From contig NC_092800.1 in NCBI RefSeq assembly GCF_918797505.1, positions 9,512,631-9,576,630 on the forward strand: 64,000 nucleotides of DNA, read 5' to 3'. Below the pieces are notes generated by a model that saw only the letters and a list, made by a program, of their open reading frames with translations, was not told the origin of the DNA and made no database searches. Below, piece by piece: positions 1 to 10,400 of the stretch. Origin of the DNA: Bemisia tabaci (lineage: Eukaryota > Arthropoda > Insecta > Hemiptera > Aleyrodidae). Made by a program: the position numbers and the translations under genes. Numbering within the stretch: position 1 is the first letter of the stretch; every line of letters starts with the position of its first letter.

Positions 1-72
1 AAATACAGAAATTACCACGTCACATTAATGATATCAGCATGTACAATCGATTCCTTCGAGTGCCTCTTTTTG

Positions 73-186
73 TCACTCTTTAATAAATTCAATAGTAGCT
101 TCGTAGGAAAGGTTGAACAAATTACTACTATTTACGGTGTTTATTAAGTCTCGAATAATTGGAGCAGACGTATTAAGCCAAGACAT
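73..186 (-). pseudogene. Short helical-domain ORF, 37 aa
   Basis: An ATG-started frame of 37 codons ends at a TGA. Its middle (IRDL, then NL, LS, T and E at similar spacing) lines up with the core of the frame just upstream on the same strand (199-555), with about 8 identities over 27 positions by eye. It looks like a second, diverged unit of the same small helical domain. In the second copy of this block (around 6223-6335) the ATG is lost. Function unknown; a degenerate fragment is as likely as a real exon. Confidence 0.3.
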
Positions 187-198
187 AAAAAAATAAAT

Positions 199-555
199 TT
201 AATCCTCGTTCATTAGCAAGAAGTGAAACATTTTACGGATGAGGTTTTGTTGAGCAAAAAATTGTTGCCAGGTACGAGCGTTCGCGTAAGTTTCTTCTAG
301 GTAAGTTTTTACACTTATACTAACAGGATCTTCGTACTCGTGCTCGTTGAAGAAGTCCCATAAAACTTCAGTAGTTTGTCTAGGAGACAATTCTTTGAGG
401 TTTGTTTGCCTAGCCACTTGAGTCAGATCTCGGACTAAAAGGCGGATGCAATGCAATTGGGGAAACATTAAAATATAAAGTACAGATGCGTAAAGTGCAA
501 AACTGATTTTTATCAGCATGTACAATCGATTCCTTCGAGTGCCTCTTTTTGTCAC
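199..555 (-). pseudogene. C-terminal domain of unknown cluster family, copy 1
   Basis: The frame encodes about 85 residues of ordinary-looking protein with segments such as LVRDLTQVARQ and VLWDFFNEHEYEDP, then a Leu/Phe-rich end and a stop. It is predicted mostly helical. There is no ATG at its 5' end: the first codon is GTG and the first 12 codons are an out-of-frame reading of the Lys-rich repeat. It is therefore either a 3' exon or a fragment joined by recombination. A near-identical copy lies at 6347-6703. I do not recognise the domain. Confidence 0.45.
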
Positions 556-847
556 TGTTTAATCTGCTAAGGCTATCAGCGTTTTTAGACTTCTCGATGA
601 CGATTTTTTGATCCTTCTTTCCGTTTCTTTCTTCCGTTTTTCCGTCACACTTTGCTTTTTTGTGATCCTCAGCATGTACAATCGATTCCTTCGAGTGCCT
701 CTTTTTGTCACTTTTTAATGTGCGAACGCTCCCTGAACTTTTGGACTTCTCCGTGACGTTCTTACTTTCAGTTGTTTTTTCATCATAATTAGCGTTTTTT
801 TCATCTTTCGAACATGGCTTTGAGTCTCGAGATCCGGACGTGATCAC
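410..847 (-). pseudogene. Lys/Ser-rich repeat segment, copy 1
   Basis: The frame contains repeats of SDKKRHSKESIVHAEDHKKAKCD, written here as two pieces: SDKKRHSKESIVHA and EDHKKAKCD. Spacers of the type EKSKNADSLS or EKSKSSGSVRT separate them. The composition is highly basic, low-complexity and probably disordered. The frame runs into the 199-555 domain in a different reading frame, so the two were joined out of frame or are separated by splicing. It has no ATG start. Confidence 0.45.
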
Positions 848-964
848 CGACAGTCAGGTTTTTCCTTAATATTATAATCAACATGAAGTTCTTCAACAGG
901 TACATGTGGGTTATCTTGTCCGAGATCTGCAACACGAGCAATGTGATTCGTTTTAAATGTCAAT

Positions 965-1330
965 ATTGACTCTTCAATGATTCCACAAAATCTGTTAGCG
1001 CCTTCTTATATATTGGTTTAAATTTTGGCACATTCTCATTCTCTCTCTCTTTTTCCCAAACTGTTTTTGGGATGTATTTTCCTTTTTCTGAGCCGACAGA
1101 GACGATCAAAAGGATTCGTAATGGTCATTGAGCTTTTTGAAAATTGATTTTTCTTTCTCGAGCTCTTGCTTTTGTTCTCTGTCATTTTCGGTCAGAGTTT
1201 CCAATTCTTTGTGAATTTTTTTTATTTCTGCCTCGTTTTTTGTAATACAAGTTCCCGTGTATGCCTCTAAAGATTCTACATACCGATCAAAATCAACCGT
1301 ATCAGAATCCACATTAGAAAAGTTTTCAAT
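965..1330 (-). pseudogene. N-terminal coiled-coil module, truncated copy
   Basis: This segment closely matches 15925-16290. It encodes an acidic/basic coiled coil (KKIHKELETLTENDREQKQ) and then, after the same frame break seen in the other copy (a TGA following HYESF), the start of the next segment. The 5' end is cut at FSNV and joined directly to the G-tract block at 1331. The 3' end is joined to a Lys-rich unit near 960. It is a broken copy. Confidence 0.5.
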
Positions 1331-1512
1331 ATGAGTACCCCGTGTGTATGATAACGATGAAACAGTTTCGGTGTGATGGGCTATTGGGGGGGGGGGGGGG
1401 GATCTAGGATGATGTGAAAAAATATAAGTCAGAAATATGATGGATAAGATGTAATATGCAGGAAAAAAATATATGAACAACGATGAATAAAAATCAGGGA
1501 AAAATATAAAAA
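1331..1512. repeat. G-tract junction block, copy 1
   Basis: A block of about 170 bp beginning near GTGTATGAT and GATGAAACAG, then a G16 tract, then an AT-rich segment. Other copies are at 4895-5065, 7795-7973 and 9823-9989. On the minus strand the AT-rich part ends in a good splice-acceptor-like sequence (CATCATCCTAG) just before the C tract. The T-rich side gives a falsely hydrophobic translation with no ATG. Confidence 0.6.
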
Positions 1513-2235
1513 ATGGCAAAATCAGGACAACTCAAGAAAAATAATATGGCAAGATCAGATGGGACGGAAGATCAAAATCGGAGCAAATCTCGAAGAAAAT
1601 CCGTCTCGCATGGGAGTCGCGGCGAGAGTCCCTGGCCTCCGCTTTCGGGGAGCGCCAGGCCTCGCTCTCTTCCTCCCTTTTGCCACTTTCACCGGCCAAC
1701 CCCCAAAGTTTGTCATTCGTTGTCCTAGGTCGGGGAGAGATGCCGCGGTACGGCGTTGCAACTTCGGGATGGCCGTTGTCGTGGACCAGGCAGGTTGGCC
1801 CCTGGCTGACCGGCCGATTCGGGGCCCCCGCAAAGGTACGGTTTTTGACTGGTCAGTTTGCACTGACCCATGTGGGCCCCGTAGCTCGAAAGAGCCTGAA
1901 AGGCTCCTTGCCCCCTCCCCCCCCCCCGTGGTTTTGGAAGCGAGGATGCACGGTGCAGCGGGGCAGTGATAACGGCCCATAAAAACTTGCCGGGGTGGCC
2001 GCGAGAGGAATTTGGGGCGGTTTGGCCGGTGAGGCGAGTGACCACCTGTCTCCCTCTCACGCCCGGTCAGGCTGCAAGCATCCTTGTCGCCCTTGGTATG
2101 CGTATTTTTCCGGCCACGGTGGTGGCCGGTCTCATGCTTCCCTGTGTTGCAAAAGCCGTATCATCACACATTGATGATATCAGTACACATAACCCTCTTA
2201 GATATACATTAGATAAGACCCTCTGGCGCAACTGT
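1513..2235. repeat. GC-rich module, subfamily 1, copy 1
   Basis: About 0.7 kb, much richer in GC than its surroundings, with C tracts near 1915-1926. The proximal part (1513-1965) and distal part (from GATAACGGCCCATAAAAA) also occur at 5066-5740 and, split by insertions, at 7974-9060 and 9990-11695. Open frames exist on both strands but have no recognisable domain and are probably by-products of base composition. The role is unknown; promoter, intron or transposon end are all possible. Confidence 0.7.
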
Positions 2236-2515
2236 TTGTAATTGCAGTCTTCTTATTATGAGACGTTTTTTCGTCCCATTTTGCTTTTTTGTGATCCTCA
2301 GCTTGTACAATCGATTCCTTCGAGTGCTTCTTTTTGTCACTGTTTGATCTGCTAAGGCTGTCAGCGTTTTTAGACTTCTCGGTGACGATTTTTTGATCCT
2401 TCTTTCTTTTATCTGTTTTTTCGTCACACTTTGCTTTTTTGTGATCCTCAGCATGTACAATCGATTCCTTCGAGTACCTCTTTTTGTCACTCTTTAATGT
2501 GCGAACGCTTGTGAT
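2236..2515 (-). pseudogene. Lys-rich repeat segment, copy 2
   Basis: Two tandem Lys-rich units (SDKKRYSKESIVHAEDHKKA and SDKKKHSKESIVQAEDHKKA) sit in one minus-strand frame between two GC-rich modules. The frame is entered upstream through a T-rich segment with no ATG and ends at ARGSYLMYI. It is a cargo fragment of the same family as 410-847. Confidence 0.45.
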
Positions 2516-2689
2516 GGCAAAGGGGGAGAATCGGGGGATGATGATAAAAAAAAATAAAAGTCCGGAAATACGGCAGATAAGAATATAATACGTGAAAAAA
2601 TATGGCAACGAAAAAAAAACTCAGGAAATACAAAAAAAACAGTGACGAAATCGGGAACTCAGGAAAATATCAGATCAGAAAGAAAAAAA

Positions 2690-3235
2690 TGGGGCTGAAC
2701 CAAATCGGTAATCTGGGCAAGTCTCTCGAAAAAGGAAATGTGTCCTCTAAGAGAGTCGCGGCGAGAGTGCCGTGGCCTCCCCTTTCGGGAAGGCCCCGGA
2801 CTCCTCTCGTCCTCCCTTTTGCCATTTTCGCCGGACAACCCCCAAAGTTGGCCATTGGTTGTCCTAGGTCAGGAGAGAGGGATGCTGCGACTTCGGGGTC
2901 GCTGGGGTCGTGGACCAGGCAGGATGGCCCCTGGTCGGGTGGCAATTTGGGGCCCCCGCAAAGGCGCGGCTTGTGACTGGTCAGTCTGGGCTGACCAGTG
3001 TTGACCCCGTAGCTCGAAAGAGCCTAGGCCCCCCCGTCGTTTCGGGAGCGAGGATGCGTGGTCCAGCGGGGCAGTGATAACGGCCCATAAAAAAAACTCA
3101 GGTGGCCGCGAGAGGGATTTTGAATGGTTTGGCCCAGTACGGCGAGTGACCATTTGTCTCTCTTTTTCCTGCCCGGTCGTGCTGTAGGCATCCTCGTCGC
3201 TCTGGTATGCATTGTCTTGGGCACCGGTCTCAGGG
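2690..3235. repeat. GC-rich module, subfamily 2, single copy
   Basis: A diverged relative of the module at 1513-2235 with the same order of landmarks: GTCGCGGCGAGAG, CCAACCCCCAAAGTT, TTGTCCTAGGTC, GACTGGTCAGT, then GATAACGGCCCATAAAAA and GGTGGCCGCGAGAG. Only one copy lies in the window. Its presence shows that the module is old and has diversified. Confidence 0.65.
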
Positions 3236-3256
3236 CGCAACTTGTTGCGTTAAGAA

Positions 3257-3412
3257 GTGAAACTCGACGTGTGCCTCCTCAGTGATGTGTTCGAGGAGTT
3301 CCGACTCTTTGGGATGAAAAACTATGGTTTGGACTGTGCCAACTACTTAACGCTACCCGGTTTTACTTTCGACGCCTTCTTAAAAATAACTGCGTTAATG
3401 TATTCAGAAGAT
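3257..3412 (+). pseudogene. Fragment of protein-primed family B DNA polymerase (Maverick/Polinton-like)
   Basis: About 50 codons read LDVCLLSDVFEEFR, then NYGLDCANYLTLPGF and DAFLKIT. This matches the conserved stretch around exonuclease motif III of protein-primed family B polymerases: D-V-x-L-L-x-D-V-F-E-x-F-R followed by Y-x-L-D-x-x-x-Y-x-x-x-P-G. These enzymes replicate Maverick/Polinton elements and related viruses. The fragment is cut on both sides: an in-frame TAA lies just upstream, and similarity ends after LKIT, before the palm motifs. It cannot encode an active enzyme. It lies between GC-rich modules of subfamilies 2 and 3. A parvovirus-like or bidnavirus-like source is less likely but not excluded. 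Confidence 0.75.
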
Positions 3413-3512
3413 GACCCGATTCATCACAGCAGGCGCAGCCACACCACACCACATCACTTGAGCACCCACAAAATAATCGAAGAGAATTCTTTTTGAAACT
3501 TCGGAATTATTT

Positions 3513-3830
3513 ATGTCCCATTTTACCGTTCCTTTCAATGTACCTATCTTAAAAAGTTCAGTCGAGTCTGTGCTCGGGGCTGTGTGGTCGGGTCTGTGGT
3601 GCGTACATCTTCGACACATTACAAAAATGTATGCAGGATTCGAGGGAAAACTGCATCGCACTAGGGAGGAAAAAGAAAAATATTTAAGACAAATTTCGTT
3701 TTCCTTTTCCCGTATGTTTAAGTTTGCGGAGGCTACCTTGGAGGCAGCCTCCGAAAGAAAAGAAGGAGAAAAGAACGCAAATATGAAAGATGTAATCAAA
3801 GTTATTGTAAAGAAAAAACAGAAAGAATGA
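3513..3830 (+). CDS. Hypothetical 105-aa ORF
   Basis: An ATG-started frame with a basic, charged C-terminal half (AEATLEAASERKEGEKN and a KKKQKE end). I recognise no domain. The opposite strand carries an equally long ATG frame (3404-3847, 147 aa) starting MRFSVVHSFCFFF with a signal-peptide-like N terminus, so at most one of the two is real. The segment sits beside the polymerase fragment and may be more of the same element. Confidence 0.2.
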   Translation: MSHFTVPFNVPILKSSVESVLGAVWSGLWCVHLRHITKMYAGFEGKLHRTREEKEKYLRQISFSFSRMFKFAEATLEAASERKEGEKNANMKDVIKVIVKKKQKE

Positions 3831-3869
3831 ACAACGGAAAATCTCATAAATATATGTATCTCGAACAGG

Positions 3870-4575
3870 TAGCAAAAATGTCAGATGACAGCAAAAATCT
3901 CACAAAATATGGGGTCCAAAAAAAAAAAAAGTGGAGAAAAGGAGAAAATAGCTCGATGCTTACTCGAGGTCCCGAAGAAGAGTGTCCTCCTCTCGTTCTT
4001 CGAGAAGCTCCCGGATCCATCCTCCGGTCCTTCTCCACTTTTCGTCGGCCAACCCCCAAAGTTGGCCCATTGGTTGATCTGGGTCAGGGAAGGGGATGCT
4101 GCGATATGGTGTTGCAACTTGACTTTTGTCACTGGTCAAGCAAGGTAGTCCCTGGTCAGTTTGGCTGATTTGGGGGCCCTGCAAGAGCGCTCTTCCTGGT
4201 TGGACACTCTTGGCCGACTCTTGTGGCCCCCGCACTTTGCCAAGAGCCCATCGGCCCTCCAAAGCCCCCTGCGGTTCTGGAGCGTGAATATTCGGTGTAG
4301 CGGGCGGTGATAATGGCTCCATAAAAAGTCACCGGAGTTGAGATTCAGGCCCCGGCTTTTGTGTGGAGCTCACGGCCGGGTTGCCTGGCTGCGCCTGTCG
4401 CTGCGAGAGGGGGGAAACAGGGGTAGTTTGACTTGCGCCAGTGACTGCATGTCTCCCTCCCTCGCACACGATCAGGCCGCCGCTATCTCTCTTCTCCGCT
4501 TAAAACTCAGGCTAGGTGGTGCTGTGGCTTCTGCCTTGTTGCCCTCCAAGCCGCAACGTTGCCATTTATCTATAT
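3870..4575. repeat. GC-rich module, subfamily 3, copy 1
   Basis: Third version of the GC-rich module, with CCAACCCCCAAAGTTGG, a TTTGGCTGATTTGGGG segment, GATAATGGCTCCATAAAAA, and then a longer GC tail ending ACACGATCAGGCCGCCGCT. A close copy is at 14680-15385. The shared stretch begins upstream of both modules at AACAACGGAAAATCTC (about 3831 and 14634) and runs on into the cargo at 4575/15385, so roughly 1.1 kb was duplicated about 10.8 kb away. Confidence 0.65.
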
Positions 4576-4915
4576 CACCACAATACTTCAGTTTGAGCTT
4601 TACCGTTCAATTGCACATTTTCTACAAAGTAGCTGGGGTTTGGCACTGAGTAGGAAAGTAAGTAATTATCGGGAATCAGTTGAGTCAGATCAACAGTATT
4701 TTGATTGCAACCATGAACCGCCATATACGATGACGATGATAAGATTTGTGCATAAGAGACTTCATTACGATTAAAAATTGGAGAATAACTCAGCATAGTG
4801 GGCATCAGTGGAAGAGTGGCAGAGAGCACATTAGTCTTATAAGAATTATTTTCATCAAAAAGATGGTTAAAATTAACAAAATTCAAATCAATATGAGTAC
4901 CCCCTGTGTATGATG
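4575..4915 (-). pseudogene. Middle segment of cluster family, copy 1
   Basis: The minus-strand frame encodes NFVNFNHLFDENNS, PLMPTMLSYSPIFNRNEVSY and LSYSVPNPSYFVENVQ. It is rich in Ser, Asn, Tyr and Pro. It ends at a GC-rich module junction (TEVLW then stop), so the Lys-rich part is missing. Other copies are at 7440-7787, 9440-9830 and 15388-15700. In this copy the G8 tract leaves the frame open into the upstream T-rich block, but without an ATG. Confidence 0.45.
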
Positions 4916-5065
4916 ACGATGAAACAGTTTCGGTGTGATGGGCTATGGGGGGGGATCTAGGATGATGTGAAAAATTGTAAGTCAGAAATATGATGGATAA
5001 GATGTAATATGCAGGAAAAAAATATATGAACAACGATGAATAAAAATCAGGGAAAAATATAAAAA

Positions 5066-5740
5066 ATGGCAAAATCAGGACAACTCAAGAAAAATAATAT
5101 GGCAAGATCAGATGGGACGGAAGATCAAAATCGGAGCAAATCTCGAAGAAAATCCGTCTCGCATGGGAGTCGCGGCGAGAGTCCCTGGCCTCCGCTTTCG
5201 GGGAGCGCCAGGCCTCGCTCTCTTCCTCCCTTTTGCCACTTTCGCCGGCCAACCCCCAAAGTTTGTCATTCGTTGTCCTAGGTCGGGGAGAGATGCCGCG
5301 GTACGGCGTTGCAACTTCGGGATGGCCGTTGTCGTGGACCAGGCAGGTTGGCCCCTGGCTGACCGGCCGATTCGGGGCCCCCGCAAAGGTACGGTTTTTG
5401 ACTGGTCAGTTTGAACTGACCCATGTGGGCCCCGTAGCTCGAAAGAGCCTGAAAGGCTCCCTGCCCCTCCCCCCCCCCCCGTGGTTTTGGAAGCGAGGAT
5501 GCACGGTGCAGCGGGGCAGTGATAACGGCCCATAAAAACTTGCCGGGGTGGCCGCGAGAGGAATTTGGGGCGGTTTGGCCGGTGAGGCGAGTGACCACCT
5601 GTCTCCCTCTCACGCCCGGTCAGGCTGCAGGCATCCTTGTCGCCCTTGGTATGCGTATTGTTTCGGTCACGGTGGGGGCCGGTCTCATGCTTCCTCGTGT
5701 TGCAAAAGCCGTATCATCACACATTGATGATATCAGTACA
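5066..5740. repeat. GC-rich module, subfamily 1, copy 2
   Basis: Nearly identical to 1513-2170, about 3.55 kb away in the same orientation. Differences are mainly C-tract length and scattered substitutions. It is followed by a unique segment, whereas copy 1 is followed by a Lys-rich unit. Confidence 0.7.
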
Positions 5741-6150
<410 letters not shown>

Positions 6151-6850
6151 AAATACAGAAATTACCACGTCACATTAATGATATCAGCATGTACAATCGA
6201 TTCCTTCGAGTGCCTCTTTTTGTCACTCTTTAATAAATTCAATAGTAGCTTCGTAGGAAAGGTTAAACAAATTACTACTATTTACGGTGTTTATTAAGTC
6301 TCGAATAATTGGAGCAGACGTATTAAGCCAAGACAAAAAAATAAATTTAATCCTCGTTCATTAGCAAGAAGTGAAACATTTTACGGATGAGGTTTTGTTG
6401 AGCAAAAAATTGTTGCCAGGTACGAGCGTTCGCGTAAGTTTCTTCTAGGTAAGTTTTTACACTTAAACTAACAGGATCTTCGTACTCGTGCTCGTTGAAG
6501 AAGTCCCATAAAACTTCAGTAGTTTGTCTAGGAGACAATTCTTTGAGGTTTGTTTGCCTAGCCACATGAGTCAGATCTCGGACTAAAAGGCGGATGCAAT
6601 GCAATTGGGGAAACATTAAAATATAAAGTACAGATGCGTAAAGTGCAAAACTGATTTTTATCAGCATGTACAATCGATTCCTTCGAGTGCCTCTTTTTGT
6701 CACTTTTTAATGTGCGAACGCTCCCTGAACTTTTGGACTTCTCCGTGACGTTCTTACTTTCAGTTGTTTTTTCATCATAATTTGCGTTTTTTTCATCTTT
6801 CGAACATGGCTTTGAGTCTCGAGATCCGGACGTGATCACCGACAGTCAGG
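6151..6850 (-). pseudogene. C-terminal domain plus Lys-rich unit, copy 2
   Basis: Copy of 1-850 at an offset of about 6.15 kb with few substitutions. It carries the helical domain frame (6347-6703) and one Lys-rich unit (6558-6839). It has one Lys-rich unit fewer than copy 1, consistent with unequal exchange between repeats. As in copy 1, the Lys-rich frame and the domain frame do not match. Confidence 0.5.
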
Positions 6851-7049
6851 TTTTTCCTTAATATTATAATCAACATGTAGTTCTTCGACAGGTATAGATG
6901 AGTTTTGCCGGATATCTTGTCCGAGATCTGCAACACGAGCAATGTGATTCGTTTTAAAAGAATGCTTTATTCGGCTTCAGACCGATCGTTAGTTTGGGGA
7001 AACATTAAAATATAAAGTACAGATGCGTGAAGTGCAAAACTGACTTTTA

Positions 7050-7787
7050 TCAGCATGTACAATCGATTCCTTCGAGTGCCTTGTACAATCGATTCCTTCG
7101 AGTGCCTTGTACAATCGATTCCTTCGAGTGCCTCTTTTTGTCACTGTTTAATGTGCTAACGCTATCAGCGTTTTTAGACTTCTCGGTGACGATTTTTTGA
7201 TCCTTCTTTCTTTTATCTGTTTTTTCGTCACACTTTGCTTTTTTGTGATCCTCAGCATGTACAATCGATTCCTTCGAGTACCTCTTTTTGTCACTCTTTA
7301 ATGTGCGAACGCTCCCTGAACTTTGGGACTTCTCCGCGACGTTCTTACTTTCAGTTGTTTTTTCATCATAATTTGCGTTTTTTGCATCTTTACTATGCCC
7401 AATGGATTGTTTGATGTCATTCGTCATCTTTGGAATGCCATCTTGACCGTCGGCGTTTGCGTTGTTCATTGTGGCAGAAGATAATACTTCAGTTTGAGCT
7501 TTACCGTTCAATTGCACATTTTCTACAAAGTAGCTGGGGTTTGGCACTGAGTAGGAATGTAAGTAATTATCGGGAAACAGTTGAGTCAGATCAACAGTAT
7601 TTTGATTGCAACCATGAACAGCCATATACGATGACGATGATAAGATTTCTGCGTAAGAGACTTCATTACGATTAAAAATTGGAGAATAACTCAGCATAGT
7701 GGGCATCAGTGGAAGAGTGGCAGAGAGCACATTAGTTTTATGAGAATTATTTTCGTCAAAAAGATGGTTAAAATTAACAAAATTCAA
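7050..7787 (-). CDS. Cluster-family ORF, 245 codons, fullest middle plus Lys-rich copy
   Basis: One open frame joins the middle segment (NFVNFNHLFDENNS), a connector (MNNANADGQDGIPKMTN, KQSIGHSKDAKNANYDEKTT) and two Lys-rich units, ending ALEGIDCTC. The first codon is TTG, so it is probably an exon entered by splicing or a fragment. The G15 tract just upstream (7848-7862) puts it out of frame with the T-rich block, unlike its sister at 9166-9996. At 7058-7120 the sequence GTACAATCGATTCCTTCGAG is repeated three times in direct succession. Function unknown; no enzyme motif. Confidence 0.45.
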   Translation of the reverse strand: MNFVNFNHLFDENNSHKTNVLSATLPLMPTMLSYSPIFNRNEVSYAEILSSSSYMAVHGCNQNTVDLTQLFPDNYLHSYSVPNPSYFVENVQLNGKAQTEVLSSATMNNANADGQDGIPKMTNDIKQSIGHSKDAKNANYDEKTTESKNVAEKSQSSGSVRTLKSDKKRYSKESIVHAEDHKKAKCDEKTDKRKKDQKIVTEKSKNADSVSTLNSDKKRHSKESIVQGTRRNRLYKALEGIDCTC

Positions 7788-7973
7788 ATCAATATGAGTA
7801 CCCCCTGTGTATGATGACGATGGAACAGTTTCGGTGTGATGGGCTATGGGGGGGGGGGGGGGATCTAGGATGATGTGAAAAAATATAAGTCAGAAATATG
7901 ATGGATAAGATGTAATATGCAGGAAAAAAATATATGAACAACGATGAATAAAAGTCAGGGAAAAATATAAAAA

Positions 7974-9063
7974 ATGGCAAAATCAGGACAACTCAAGAAA
8001 AATAATATGGCAAGATCAGATGGGACGGAAGATCAAAATCGGAGCAAATCTCGAAGAAAATCCGTCTCGCATGGGAGTCGCGGCGAGAGTCCCTGGCCTC
8101 CGCTTTCGGGGAGCGCCAGGCCTCGCTCTCTTCCTCCCTTTTGCCACTTTCGCCGGCCAACCCCCAAAGTTTGTCATTCGTTGTCCTAGGTCGGGGAGAG
8201 ATGCCTCGGTACGGCGTTGCAACTTCGGGATGGCCGTTGTCGTGGACCAGGCAGGTTGGCCCCTGGCTGACCGGCCGATTTGGGGCCCCCGCAAAGGTAC
8301 GGTTTTTGACTGGTCAGTTTGAACTGACCCATGTGGGCCCCGTAGCCGGAAAGAGCCTAAAAGGCTCCCGCCCCCCCCCCCCCTGAACGAGACTGAGAGG
8401 GGGGGAGAGGCTCAGTCACGGGGTTGAATGGGGGGATCCCGAGGGGCTCAGCCAATATGGTGGAATAGGGGGGAAACCGAGGGACCACCTCCAAAATGGA
8501 GGAAAAGAGAGAGAGGGGCTAACTTGGGGGAGGGGGACGCTTCAAACGCCTTATGGGCTTTTTGGAGCTTCCTCAGACCACGAAAGAGATGAACCTCTAA
8601 TGACGTGTGAAATCCATCATCGGAAGCTCACAAAAGGGGTGCATTTATTGAACTTACAAAATCAGAACGACAAACAGAACTTAACTACGAATACAAAAAT
8701 GGCGCCGTAGCTCGAAAGAGCCTGAAAGGCTCCCTGCCCCCTCCCCCCCGTGGTTTTGGAAGCGAGGATGCACGGTGCAGCGGGGCAGTGATAACGGCCC
8801 ATAAAAACTTGCCGGGGTGGCCGCGAGAGGAATTTGGGGCGGTTTGGCCGGTGAGGCGAGTGACCACCTGTCTCCCTCTCACGCCCGGTCAGGCTGCAAG
8901 CATCCTTGTCGCCCTTGGTATGCGTATTGTTCCGGCCACGGTGGTGGCCGGTCTCATGCTTCCCTGTGTTGCAAAATCCATATCATCACACATTGATGAT
9001 ATCAGTACACATAACCCTCTTAGATATACATTAGATAAGACCCTCTGGCACAACTGTTTGTAA
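7974..9063. repeat. GC-rich module, subfamily 1, copy 3, split by insert
   Basis: The proximal half (7974-8385) and distal half (8703-9063) are separated by about 320 bp of purine-rich sequence (8386-8702: GAGAGGGGGGAGAGG and similar). That insert recurs only in copy 4. The sequence resumes at GTAGCTCGAAAGAGCC, so about 25 bp is duplicated across the insert. Confidence 0.6.
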
Positions 9064-9165
9064 TTGCAGTCTTCTTATTATGAGACGTTTTTTCGTCACG
9101 TTTTGCTTTTTTGTGATCCTCAGCTTGTACAATCGATTCCTTCGAGTGCTTCTTTTTGTCACTGT

Positions 9166-9996
9166 TTAATCTGCTAAGGCTATCAGCGTTTTTAGACTTC
9201 TCGGTGACGATTTTTGATCCTTCTTTCTTTTATCTGTTTTTTCGTCACACTTTGCTTTTTTGTGATCCTCAGCATGTACAATCGATTCCTTCGAGTACCT
9301 CTTTTTGTCACTCTTTAATGTGCGAACGCTCCCTGAACTTTGGGACTTCTCCGCGACGTTCTTACTTTCAGTTGTTTTTTCATCATAATTTGCTTTTTTT
9401 TCATCTTTACTATGCCCAATGGATTGTTTGTTGTCATTCGTCATCTTTGGAATGCCATCTTGACCCTCGGCGTTTGCGTTGTTCATTGTGGCAGAAGATA
9501 ATACTTCAGTTTGAGCTTTACCGTTCAATCGCACATTTTCTACAAAGTAGCTGGGGTTTGGCATTGAGTAGGAATGTAAGTAATTATCGGGAATCAGTTG
9601 AGTCAGATCAACAGTATTTTGATTGCAAACATGAACAGCCATATACGATGACGATGATAAGATTTCTGCATAAGAGACTTCATTACGATTAAAAATTGGA
9701 GAATAACTCAGCATAGTGGGCATCAGTGGAAGAGTGGCAGAGAGCACATTAGTCTTATGAGAATTATTTTCGTCAAAAAGATGGTTAAAATTAACAAAAT
9801 TCAAATCAATATGAGTACCCCCTATGTATGATGACGATGAAACAGTTTCGGTGTGATGGGCTATGGGGGGGGGGGGGGATCTAGGATGATGTGAAAAAAT
9901 ATAAGTCAGAAATATGATGGATAAGATGTAATATGCAGGAAAAAAATATATGAACAACGATGAATAAAAGTCAGGGAAAAATATAAAAAATGGCAA
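9166..9996 (-). pseudogene. Cluster-family ORF, 276 codons, truncated by frameshift
   Basis: The frame joins the T-rich block, a proline run from the G14 tract, the middle segment, the connector and one Lys-rich unit. In the run at 9206-9216 it has one T fewer than the copies at 2385, 7190 and 11830. The frame therefore leaves the repeat after KKDQK and stops at LIALAD. No ATG exists at the 5' end. The copy is probably inactive, at least as a single exon. Confidence 0.45.
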
Positions 9997-10400
9997 AATC
10001 AGGACAACTCAAGAAAAATAATATGGCAAGATCAGATGGGACGGAAGATCAAAATCGGAGCAAATCTCGAAGAAAATCCGTCTCGCATGGGAGTCGCGGC
10101 GAGAGTCCCTGGCCTCCGCTTTCGGGGAGCGCCAGGCCTCGCTCTCTTCCTCCCTTTTGCCACTTTCGCCGGCCAACCCCCAAAGTTTGTCATTCGTTGT
10201 CCTAGGTCGGGGAGAGATGCCTCGGTACGGCGTTGCAACTTCGGGATGGCCGTTGTCGTGGACCAGGCAGGTTGGCCCCTGGCTGACCGGCCGATTTGGG
10301 GCCCCCGCAAAGGTACGGTTTTTGACTGGTCAGTTTGAACTGACCCATGTGGGCCCCGTAGCCGGAAAGAGCCTAAAAGGCTCCCGCCCCCCCCCCCCCT
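9990..10400. repeat. GC-rich module, subfamily 1, copy 4 (proximal half)
   Basis: With the preceding cargo and the following purine-rich insert (10401-10716) this forms a near-identical duplicate of 7150-8700, offset about 2.02 kb. It is the most recent duplication in the cluster. Its distal half lies at 11411-11695 after a unique segment. Confidence 0.65.

Noticed and set aside
1335..1519. Shared hydrophobic leader (PFFIFFPDFYSSLFIYFF) at the start of several cluster frames, read as a signal peptide
   Set aside because: The first codon is TTG, no in-frame ATG exists, and the segment is T-rich, so any reading gives Phe/Ile/Leu. It looks more like a polypyrimidine tract before a splice acceptor.
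1559..1980. Long overlapping frames on both strands in the GC-rich modules
   Set aside because: They occur on both strands at once, follow base composition and show no domain. Frames are not conserved in the diverged subfamilies.
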